Assembly (NCBI GenBank): GCA_900766945.1
Contig: CAAFXD010000144.1
Coordinates: 1-7,621, forward strand
Origin: Clostridia bacterium
GTDB taxonomy: Bacteria; Bacillota; Clostridia; Oscillospirales; Acutalibacteraceae
Length of the DNA stretch: 7,621 nucleotides
Direction: 5' to 3'
Made by a program: the position numbers and the translations under genes. The notes beneath the pieces were generated by a model that saw only the letters and a list, made by a program, of their open reading frames with translations, was not told where the DNA came from and did no database searches. The stretch's first letter is position 1. Each line of letters begins with the position of its first letter. This document shows, one piece after another, positions 1 through 4,020 of the stretch.

Positions 1-69
1 ACAGCATTTTTCCACCATATCCAAATCTCCTGCATTTTATCATTCTAACTTGTGTAAAGCAAATATACT

Positions 70-981
70 TTACAATTTAAAACCGAATTTTTCGGCAATT
101 TCGGCGTATCGCGGGGTGGGTACGCCGTATCTTCGCCCCAAGCGCACGGGCTCAAACACCAACCCGTCCAGCTCACTCTGATGCCCCGCCCGAATATCCC
201 GTTGCATCGAGGTGGACGCGTCCGGTGCGAGCGCGTCCAGAATATCCAAATTGGTTTGCACAATATCGATATCAAACGGACAGCCCATCGCCTGCGCCAA
301 CGCATCGATTTCCCGCATGAGGGTGGCAAAGGTTTCACGCGGTGCTCCCGCCTTTTGAAACGCGCCCGCGTCCGCGTCAAAATATAAGCCCGCCGCCGCC
401 ATCGGCGACACATAGGCATATTTTTTTAGGGTGTCGCGCTGTACGAAATCCGACAGCAACGGTTCAATCCCTGCCGTTTTTAAATCGGCGGCAATTTCCC
501 GTAAAACCGGGCGAAATTCGCTTTGTTGCCGTACGCCGAACACAATTTTGAAAATATCACCTTGCCGTGCGACCGTCCCCGCCGCCGGTTTGCTTGCCGC
601 AATATACACACAGCCGTCGGTGACAAGCGGCGCGGGCAATGCCGCTTGTAGGCGCGCACCCGTGCCGTAAATATTTAAAAGCGGAATTATAACGGTATGC
701 GCGTCGGAAATCCGTCCAAGAAGCGGTAAAATACTCTCCAAAGAATACCCCTTGACCGACACAAAAATCACATCGGGCTTGTTTTCATATTCCGCTGCAC
801 GGAATGCCCGCACGGGGAATACGGTTTTTGCCGTTTCTCCGTGCAAAATTTGAATGCCGCGCGCTTTGAGTGCGGCAAGATTTTCCCCGCGCGCAAGAAT
901 ATCCGTCGAACAGCCCGCTTCGGTCAGCGCGGCGGCAACGCTCAACCCCACGGCACCCGCGCCGACAATACAGTAATGCAT
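70..981 (-). CDS. 2-dehydropantoate 2-reductase (ketopantoate reductase) family protein
   Basis: A 303-aa cytoplasmic protein with the ketopantoate reductase architecture. The family reduces 2-dehydropantoate to pantoate with NADPH, in pantothenate/CoA synthesis. Visible features: an N-terminal Rossmann nucleotide-binding motif GAGAVG (residues 7-12) directly after the first beta strand; a conserved-type Lys in VSVKGYS (K77); a Lys pair at 186-187 at the start of the helical C-terminal domain; and the C-terminal STSMQRDI...SELDGL block (about 256-274), whose Ser258 and Glu270 match the substrate-binding Ser and Glu of PanE. Length is normal for PanE (about 290-310). GAGGGA lies 6 nt before the ATG. 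No panB or panC is adjacent, and the region around K186 is divergent from E. coli PanE, so it may be a paralogue acting on another 2-oxo acid. The family call is firm; the substrate is inferred. It is transcribed away from the next gene. Confidence 0.88.
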   Translation of the reverse strand: MHYCIVGAGAVGLSVAAALTEAGCSTDILARGENLAALKARGIQILHGETAKTVFPVRAFRAAEYENKPDVIFVSVKGYSLESILPLLGRISDAHTVIIPLLNIYGTGARLQAALPAPLVTDGCVYIAASKPAAGTVARQGDIFKIVFGVRQQSEFRPVLREIAADLKTAGIEPLLSDFVQRDTLKKYAYVSPMAAAGLYFDADAGAFQKAGAPRETFATLMREIDALAQAMGCPFDIDIVQTNLDILDALAPDASTSMQRDIRAGHQSELDGLVFEPVRLGRRYGVPTPRYAEIAEKFGFKL

Positions 982-987
982 AAAAAA

Positions 988-993
988 TCCCTC
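988..993 (-). promoter_or_regulatory. Ribosome binding site of the minus-strand reductase
   Basis: On the minus strand this reads GAGGGA, 6 nt before the ATG at 981. It supports the chosen start of the reductase gene. Confidence 0.6.
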
Positions 994-1038
994 GGTTTTT
1001 TGAATTCTTCCTTATTCTATCACAAATCTTTTATAAAA

Positions 1039-1061
1039 GGGAAAAAATTTGTATTTTTCCC
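1039..1061. other. Hairpin in the divergent intergenic region
   Basis: GGGAAAAA (1039-1046) and TTTTTCCC (1054-1061) form an 8-bp perfect inverted repeat around a 7-nt loop. It sits between two divergently transcribed genes (minus-strand reductase and plus-strand membrane protein), so it cannot end either gene. It could be an operator, a 5' leader hairpin on the reductase mRNA, or chance in an A/T-rich stretch. The structure is seen directly; the function is unknown. Confidence 0.35.
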
Positions 1062-1077
1062 CCATTTTTTCAAAAAG

Positions 1078-1088
1078 TATGATACAAT
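1078..1088 (+). promoter_or_regulatory. Possible -10 region for the membrane protein / ylmH operon
   Basis: Two overlapping -10-like hexamers are present, TATGAT (1078-1083) and TACAAT (1083-1088). No good -35 lies 16-18 bp upstream (TTTTCC or CCCCAT), so the promoter is weak or activator-dependent. Transcription from here would begin near or after 1092, which argues that the ATG at 1092 is not the start and favours the ATG at 1119. Confidence 0.4.
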
Positions 1089-1102
1089 AAGATGATTTTA
1101 CG

Positions 1103-1109
1103 AAAGGGA
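1103..1109 (+). promoter_or_regulatory. Ribosome binding site deciding the start at 1119
   Basis: AAAGGGA lies 9 nt before the ATG at 1119. The in-frame ATG at 1092 has no comparable site and would fall at the predicted transcription start. The shorter protein is therefore chosen. Confidence 0.55.
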
Positions 1110-1118
1110 TTGTTCCCC

Positions 1119-1826
1119 ATGCCCGAAAAACAGAAAGAAATTGTAAAACTCTGTTTGAAAATCGCGGTTTGCGCCGCGGTTTTTGTTGCTGTGCTTTTGA
1201 ACTACCAAACGCTGACGAATTTAGATGTGCGCGCGCTTGTGCAGAATGCCGCTTCGCCTACCATGGCGGTTTGCACCGTGCTCGGCGTATACATTTTAAA
1301 GGGGTTGGTATTTGTAATTCCCGCGTCGCTCTTTTATATTTCTGTCGGTATGGCGTTTTCTCCGCTTACGGCAGTCGCAGTCAACCTCGGCGGGATTTTG
1401 TTAGAGGTCATTGTTTCGTATCTATTCGGGCTGTTTTTGGGGGGAGAGTACATTCAACGCTTTTTGTCGCGCAAAAAAGGCGGGCAAAAAATTTTGGAAA
1501 TGCAAAAGAAACGCGCGGGCGCGGCTTCGGTATTCGTGATGCGGCTGTTGCCCGTGTTCCCGATTGACTTTGTCAGCCTGTTTTTGGGCGGCAGTAAGTA
1601 TCCGTTTTGGCGCTATCTCTTGCTGTCCTTTCTCGGCATTGCGCCGCGCGTGGTGCTGTTCACCCTACTCGGCGACACGATTTACGATTATATCCCGATG
1701 CAACTGATTGTTACGCTGATTTTGATTGCCGTTCCCGCTGTGGGTATCGGCTTGCTGATTGCGGCGCTCGTTCGGCGCAATCAGCGTGGAAAATCCCAAG
1801 CCGAAGAGGAGATAAACCATGTTTGA
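1119..1826 (+). CDS. TVP38/TMEM64 (VTT/DedA-like) family integral membrane protein
   Basis: A 235-aa polytopic membrane protein. Hydrophobic segments lie at about 11-28, 48-68, 70-108 (a long pair), 135-157, 165-186 and 195-218. A basic cytoplasmic stretch (about 114-133, rich in K/R) separates the two halves. The segment FVMRLLPVFPIDFVSLFLGG (139-158) carries the Arg and Pro-rich R-x-x-P-x-x-P pattern typical of the SNARE-associated/VTT domain, and the earlier IPASLFYISVGMAF (67-80) fits the re-entrant loop. Relatives are implicated in lipid scrambling or undecaprenyl-phosphate recycling, but for TVP38 proteins in Firmicutes the exact role is unsettled. The next gene starts inside this one (8-nt overlap), which indicates co-translation with ylmH. 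The family call is good; the function is open. Confidence 0.82.
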   Translation: MPEKQKEIVKLCLKIAVCAAVFVAVLLNYQTLTNLDVRALVQNAASPTMAVCTVLGVYILKGLVFVIPASLFYISVGMAFSPLTAVAVNLGGILLEVIVSYLFGLFLGGEYIQRFLSRKKGGQKILEMQKKRAGAASVFVMRLLPVFPIDFVSLFLGGSKYPFWRYLLLSFLGIAPRVVLFTLLGDTIYDYIPMQLIVTLILIAVPAVGIGLLIAALVRRNQRGKSQAEEEINHV

Positions 1827-2568
1827 CACCGACCTTGCCTTACAAAAGCGGTTTACGGAACTGAGCGACCGCGCCGAAACGCGACAAATGCTTGTGTATT
1901 CGGATTTTTTGAATTTGCACGAGCAAGGCGTTTTGCAAAGCGCCAACATGCGCGCGCCGTTCGTGCTGTTCGGCGGGTATCCGTCGGCAGAACGCAAGGT
2001 TGCCTGCTTCGGCACGGCAGAGCCCTGTGCAGTCGCTGAAAACGCGCCGTTTGTTCTGTTGAAAATCTCGCCCGCCGCGCCGAAATTTGCCGAAACACTC
2101 ACGCACCGCGATTTTCTCGGCAGTATTTTGGCGTTGGGTCTGCGCCGCGAAAGGGTAGGGGATATTCTGCTGTTTGACAACAACGGCTATGTGTTTTGTA
2201 TGGAGAGCATCGCCGCATTTCTGACGGAGAATTTAGACCGTGTGCGGCATACAACGGTGCGCGTCACACCGGCCGACGCTTTGCCGAATGCGTTGACCGC
2301 CGAGCCGGAAACGAAGTCCGTCGTGGTCGCTTCCGAACGGTTGGACGCGGTGCTGTCGGCAGTATTTCGCCTGTCGCGCAGTGAAGCACAAAAGCTGATT
2401 GGTGCCGAGCGCGTTTTTGTGGACAGCTGTGCCGTGACGCGGGCAGATATTGTGTTAAAAACGAACGGCATTGTTTCCGCGCGTGGGTACGGGCGATTTC
2501 GCTACTGCGGCACTGAACGCGAAACCAAAAAGGGGAAATTACGCGTGGCGGTGCAAATTTACAAATGA
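1819..2568 (+). CDS. ylmH: YlmH-family S4-domain RNA-binding protein
   Basis: A 249-aa cytoplasmic RNA-binding protein of the YlmH family. The N-terminal part carries the family blocks FGGYPSAER (51-59) and LTHRDFLGS (94-102) followed by GLRRERVGDI (107-116). The C-terminal S4 domain runs from about 167 to 229, with RLDAVLSAVFRLSRSEAQKLI (174-194) as its helices. In Bacillus, YlmH is a paralogue of the ribosome quality control factor RqcP, binds the large ribosomal subunit, and is often encoded in the division (dcw) cluster beside sepF and divIVA. Here its partner is a membrane protein and no division genes are seen. AGAGGAG (1805-1811) precedes the ATG by 7 nt, inside the end of the upstream gene. 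Length is typical for the family (about 250-260). No strong terminator follows; only weak hairpins are present before the tRNA promoter. Confidence 0.88.
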   Translation: MFDTDLALQKRFTELSDRAETRQMLVYSDFLNLHEQGVLQSANMRAPFVLFGGYPSAERKVACFGTAEPCAVAENAPFVLLKISPAAPKFAETLTHRDFLGSILALGLRRERVGDILLFDNNGYVFCMESIAAFLTENLDRVRHTTVRVTPADALPNALTAEPETKSVVVASERLDAVLSAVFRLSRSEAQKLIGAERVFVDSCAVTRADIVLKTNGIVSARGYGRFRYCGTERETKKGKLRVAVQIYK

Positions 2569-2586
2569 TTTTTTCCCACATCCGAA

Positions 2587-2627
2587 AATACAAACTTTCC
2601 TGTATTGCATCGCAACCGAAAATTCGG
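2587..2627 (+). other. Weak hairpins after ylmH
   Basis: Two small inverted repeats follow the ylmH stop: AATACA/TGTATT (2587-2592 and 2601-2606), and CCGAA/TTCGG (2616-2620 and 2623-2627) followed by ATTTTCC. Stems of 5-6 bp and no clean T-run make them a poor intrinsic terminator, though they are the only candidates for ending the ylmH transcript. Confidence 0.25.
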
Positions 2628-2656
2628 ATTTTCCGCGAAAAAAAGTATTTTTTCCC

Positions 2657-2685
2657 TTGACAAACCGTGGCGGGGCATATATAAT
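2657..2685 (+). promoter_or_regulatory. Consensus sigma-A promoter of the tRNA cluster
   Basis: TTGACA (2657-2662) and TATAAT (2680-2685) match the housekeeping consensus exactly with an ideal 17-bp spacer. Transcription would start near 2691-2692, about 12 nt before tRNA-Arg. Such strength is expected for stable RNA genes. Confidence 0.92.
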
Positions 2686-2703
2686 AATCAAGCACTTAAA
2701 TTT

Positions 2704-2780
2704 GCGCTGATAGCTCAGCTGGATAGAGCATCTGCCTTCTAAGCAGAGGGTCGGGGGTTCGAGTCCCTCTCAGCGCGCCA
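2704..2780 (+). tRNA. tRNA-Arg (anticodon TCT)
   Basis: Cloverleaf: the acceptor stem GCGCTGA (2704-2710) pairs with TCAGCGC (2770-2776), the discriminator is G2777, and CCA is encoded at 2778-2780. The anticodon stem TCTGC/GCAGA holds loop CTTCTAA with TCT at 2738-2740, reading AGA and probably AGG codons. The T-arm is GGGGG TTCGAGT CCCTC-like around 2753-2769. It is the first gene after the consensus promoter. Its 3' end is partly duplicated 192 bp downstream. Confidence 0.96.
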
Positions 2781-2794
2781 CTTTTGCGCGAGAG
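2767..2794 (+). other. Alternative hairpin overlapping the 3' end of tRNA-Arg
   Basis: CTCTC (2767-2771), bulged A2772 and GCGC (2773-2776) can pair with GCGC (2786-2789) and GAGAG (2790-2794) around a 9-nt loop containing the encoded CCA. In the precursor RNA this would compete with the acceptor stem and T-arm. There is no T-run, so it is not a classical terminator. It may affect processing or be a by-product of the repeat. Confidence 0.4.
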
Positions 2795-2801
2795 ATTTGA
2801 G
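2779..2801 (+). repeat. Direct repeat, copy 1 (starts in the tRNA-Arg CCA end)
   Basis: A 23-bp sequence beginning CACTTTTGCGCGAG is repeated exactly at 2971-2993. Extending leftward into the tRNA-Arg 3' end (2763-2801 against 2955-2993) keeps 34 of 39 positions, with five mismatches within an 8-bp stretch. The layout, with the first copy inside a tRNA 3' end, resembles an attachment-site duplication or a tRNA-array duplication scar. Confidence 0.85.
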
Positions 2802-2837
2802 ACTATCATACATTGCATTGTAAGCACTCGTTCCAAG

Positions 2838-2851
2838 GGGACTCGAACCCC
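2838..2851 (-). repeat. Inverted copy of the tRNA T-arm
   Basis: The minus strand here reads GGGGTTCGAGTCCC, identical over 14 nt to the T-arm of tRNA-Arg (2754-2767), but in the opposite orientation. No matching acceptor, D-arm or anticodon arm is found around it on the minus strand, so it is not an intact tRNA. In a read-through transcript it would be complementary to the tRNA-Arg T-arm. Confidence 0.7.
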
Positions 2852-2861
2852 GAGGGGGTGA

Positions 2862-2902
2862 GCAGCGTTCAAAAAATGATTCAGTGAATCATTTTTAGCT
2901 GC
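2862..2902 (+). other. Long hairpin inside the tRNA-Arg / tRNA-His spacer
   Basis: An 11-bp perfect stem, AAAAATGATTC (2872-2882) with GAATCATTTTT (2886-2896), closes on a 3-nt AGT loop. It is extended outward by GCAGC (2862-2866) pairing with GCTGC (2898-2902). A T-run ends the inner stem but the sequence continues pairing, so it could be a weak terminator or a structural part of a small repeat element. Confidence 0.65.
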
Positions 2903-2949
2903 GAAGTCCGCAGTGCGTAAGCACAAGGATGCACGATTTGCGAAGCAAA
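2899..2949 (+). other. Three consecutive small hairpins
   Basis: CTGCG/CGCAG (2899-2903 and 2909-2913, loop AAGTC), GTGC/GCAC (2913-2916 and 2921-2924, GTAA loop of the GNRA type) and TTTGC/GCAAA (2937-2941 and 2945-2949, loop GAA) follow one another. The first competes with the outer part of the preceding hairpin. Regularly spaced short stems are more than expected in unconstrained DNA and suggest a folded RNA or a dispersed repeat, function unknown. Confidence 0.5.
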
Positions 2950-2970
2950 GCGGTGTCCCTCAAAGCGTCG

Positions 2971-2993
2971 CACTTTTGCGCGAGAGATTTGAG
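2971..2993 (+). repeat. Direct repeat, copy 2
   Basis: Exact 23-bp copy of 2779-2801. The preceding bases (2955-2970) are a degraded version of the tRNA-Arg 3' end, with the CCA and acceptor pairing lost. It lies 32 bp before tRNA-His. Confidence 0.85.
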
Positions 2994-3025
2994 CAGGGTT
3001 TTCAAATTCAAGTGAAAAAACATAT

Positions 3026-3103
3026 GGTGGGATTAGCTTAGTTGGTTAAAGCGCCAGTTTGTGGCACTGGAGACCATCGGTTCGAATCCGATATTCCACC
3101 CCA
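3026..3103 (+). tRNA. tRNA-His (anticodon GTG)
   Basis: G3026 is the extra 5' G(-1) diagnostic of tRNA-His, opposite discriminator C3100. The acceptor stem GTGGGAT (3027-3033) pairs with ATTCCAC (3093-3099), and CCA is encoded at 3101-3103. The anticodon stem CCAGT/ACTGG (3054-3058 and 3066-3070) holds loop TTGTGGC with GTG at 3061-3063. The T-arm is ATCGG TTCGAAT CCGAT (3076-3092). It is probably co-transcribed from the tRNA-Arg promoter, as no promoter of its own is clear. Confidence 0.96.
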
Positions 3104-3107
3104 TAGG

Positions 3108-3150
3108 AAACTCCGCCGAAGCACCAAGGCGTTTGGGCGGAGTTTTCCTT
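3108..3150 (+). terminator. Intrinsic terminator-like hairpin after tRNA-His
   Basis: AAACTCCGCC (3108-3117) pairs with GGCGGAGTTT (3136-3145), followed by a short T-rich tail TTTTCCTT (3143-3150). The loop is 18 nt and can pair further inside. With only a short T-tract it may be a partial terminator or a processing hairpin between tRNA-His and tRNA-Gln. Confidence 0.6.
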
Positions 3151-3164
3151 ATAAAATTGCATAT

Positions 3165-3239
3165 TGGGGTGTCGTCAAGCGGTAAGACACAGCACTTTGA
3201 CTGCTGCATTCGTAGGTTCGAATCCTGCCACCCCAGCCA
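3165..3239 (+). tRNA. tRNA-Gln (anticodon TTG)
   Basis: The acceptor stem TGGGGTG (3165-3171) pairs with CACCCCA (3229-3235), the discriminator is G3236, and CCA is encoded at 3237-3239. The anticodon stem CAGCA/TGCTG holds loop CTTTGAC with TTG at 3197-3199, reading CAA and possibly CAG. The U1-A72 pair is typical of tRNA-Gln. A TATAAA at 3150-3155 lies upstream, but no good -35 accompanies it. Confidence 0.95.
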
Positions 3240-3242
3240 AAG

Positions 3243-3280
3243 AAAACGGTATTCAGGCAACTTCCTGAATACCGTTTTTT
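3243..3280 (+). terminator. Strong intrinsic terminator of the tRNA cluster
   Basis: A perfect 15-bp inverted repeat: AAAACGGTATTCAGG (3243-3257) and its complement (3264-3278) around loop CAACTT, ending in a run of six T (3275-3280). It starts 4 nt after tRNA-Gln. The A-run on the 5' side also makes it potentially bidirectional. Confidence 0.93.
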
Positions 3281-3343
3281 GTTGATATATCAAGGTTTTT
3301 CGGACTTTTTTGGAATTTCGACAGCCTTACGAATTTTTGTATT

Positions 3344-3383
3344 TTACACTAAAATATACGAGGAAGTGTAAACGATAGTGTAA
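3344..3383. promoter_or_regulatory. Operator-like repeat cluster TTACACTA / TAGTGTAA
   Basis: TTACACTA (3344-3351) is the exact inverse of TAGTGTAA (3376-3383). A third unit, AGTGTAA (3365-3371), is a direct repeat of 3377-3383 at a 12-bp step. Three copies of one 7-mer within 40 bp suggest a binding site for a repressor or recombinase. It lies about 130 bp upstream of the operon promoter, so direct control would need looping; function is not shown. Confidence 0.4.
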
Positions 3384-3412
3384 GCAGATACGAATTCATC
3401 AATGTTCTCGTA

Positions 3413-3442
3413 ACGGTCAAAATCTATGATTTTGGGCACCGT
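3413..3442. other. Bulged hairpin upstream of the glycan operon promoter
   Basis: ACGGT (3413-3417) plus CAAAATC (3418-3424) pair with GATTTTG (3428-3434) and ACCGT (3438-3442), with a 3-nt TAT loop and a GGC bulge. Twelve pairs in 30 nt are unlikely to be accidental. It is outside the operon leader predicted from the promoter at 3511-3539, so it is not a riboswitch of that operon. Confidence 0.45.
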
Positions 3443-3510
3443 AGAGGTTTATCATAAAATAACCGAAAATAAAAGCCAATATGAAATATTTACAAAAAAT
3501 ATTATTTCGC

Positions 3511-3539
3511 TTGCAATAAAAGGATAAAAAAGGTATTAT
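3511..3539 (+). promoter_or_regulatory. Sigma-A promoter of the glycan operon
   Basis: TTGCAA (3511-3516) and TATTAT (3534-3539) are separated by 17 bp. Transcription would begin near 3545, leaving a leader of about 29 nt before the ATG at 3574 and excluding the in-frame ATG at 3544 as a start. Confidence 0.75.
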
Positions 3540-3561
3540 ATTCATGGAAAAATATTCACTC

Positions 3562-3568
3562 GGGGAGG
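3562..3568 (+). promoter_or_regulatory. Ribosome binding site deciding the start at 3574
   Basis: GGGGAGG lies 5 nt before the ATG at 3574, a strong site. The upstream ATG at 3544 has none and sits at the predicted transcription start. Confidence 0.75.
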
Positions 3569-3573
3569 CAGTT

Positions 3574-4020
3574 ATGAATAACTTTCATTTTTCTAATGAA
3601 ACAGAGAAAAAATATGCCCTTGCTTGTCTGGAATTTGCAAAGATAATAGGCCTTATTGATGACAGCAGTTTAGATGCTGTTGAGAAAAGATGCAAAGCAG
3701 AAAACGAGAAACGGAGAATCCAAACAGAAAACGGCGAAACGGTTTACGGATTAGTTGAATTTCCGCTATCTGTGTATCTGGACTATGAACTTACACGCAT
3801 AAAACTTGATTTTGCAAGTGAAAAAAAAGAAATCAACTATAGTTTCGCACCAATCTCAAAAAAGGAAAAGAAAGAGTTCTATAAAAACAATACAGACCTT
3901 TTCACAAGATACGGCGGCGACAAATTCCGCTTTAAAGAAGTGGATATGATTGTTGAAAAGAAAATAAGAGAGGAGCAATTTGAAAATGAAATCAAGAACA
4001 TTTTACATAAGTTCGATTAA
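3574..4020 (+). CDS. Small protein resembling the chaperone-like partner subunit of GH136 lacto-N-biosidase
   Basis: A 148-aa, highly charged, soluble protein without a signal peptide or membrane segment. The N-terminal half (about 8-50) looks helical and rich in E/K. The C-terminal half, ISKKEKKEFYKNNTDLF (94-110) and then FRFKEVDMIVEKKIREEQFE (118-137), resembles the helical SurA/PrsA-type foldase pattern. In GH136 systems (LnbX with LnbY of Bifidobacterium; the two-subunit Eubacterium ramulus enzyme) a helical partner is needed to fold the beta-helix enzyme. The position directly before a beta-helix gene, with a 35-nt overlap, fits that role. It is shorter than those partners as I recall them, so it may be a minimal form. 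I infer the role from position and a weak sequence resemblance; it could also be an unrelated protein. Confidence 0.5.
   Translation: MNNFHFSNETEKKYALACLEFAKIIGLIDDSSLDAVEKRCKAENEKRRIQTENGETVYGLVEFPLSVYLDYELTRIKLDFASEKKEINYSFAPISKKEKKEFYKNNTDLFTRYGGDKFRFKEVDMIVEKKIREEQFENEIKNILHKFD
3969..3975 (+). promoter_or_regulatory. Internal ribosome binding site for the beta-helix gene
   Basis: AGAGGAG lies inside the upstream coding region, 10 nt before ATG 3986 and 4 nt before an in-frame TTG at 3980. The spacing and codon favour ATG 3986; the TTG would add only two residues (MK). Confidence 0.6.

Larger units (their letters stand above)
3281..3510. other. AT-rich gene-free spacer between the tRNA cluster and the glycan operon
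   Basis: No convincing gene is seen. The stretch holds a 12-bp palindrome TTGATATATCAA (3282-3293), an operator-like repeat cluster (3344-3383) and a bulged hairpin (3413-3442). On the minus strand a 31-codon open frame runs from GTG (3439) to TAA (3344), without a ribosome binding site and preceded by stop codons. It may be a gene remnant but is too short to identify. Confidence 0.5.

Noticed and set aside
54..73. Terminator for the minus-strand reductase (GTAAAG/CTTTAC)
   Set aside because: The stem is only 6 bp of weak pairs, overlaps the stop codon and has no T-run on the minus strand.
1092..1118. Longer N-terminus for the membrane protein from ATG 1092
   Set aside because: The ATG lies at the predicted transcription start with no ribosome binding site, while 1119 has AAAGGGA at good spacing.
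1665..2183. Long minus-strand open frame opposite the membrane protein and ylmH
   Set aside because: It spans two well-supported plus-strand genes with clear family motifs; its composition is that of a frame shadow in GC-rich coding DNA.
2815..2875. A tRNA gene on the minus strand around the inverted T-arm
   Set aside because: No acceptor pairing, anticodon arm, D-arm or CCA end can be placed around the T-arm-like sequence.
2779..2993. CRISPR array
   Set aside because: Only two repeat copies 192 bp apart, no regular spacers and no cas genes.
2696..3293. Minus-strand open frames across the tRNA genes (for example 2696-2926 and 3033-3293)
   Set aside because: They are antisense translations of tRNA T-arms (GTRTPD- and DSNLRMQQSK-like peptides), a well-known source of false proteins.
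3544..3573. Longer N-terminus for the small protein from ATG 3544
   Set aside because: The promoter at 3511-3539 would start transcription at about 3545, and only ATG 3574 has a strong GGGGAGG site.
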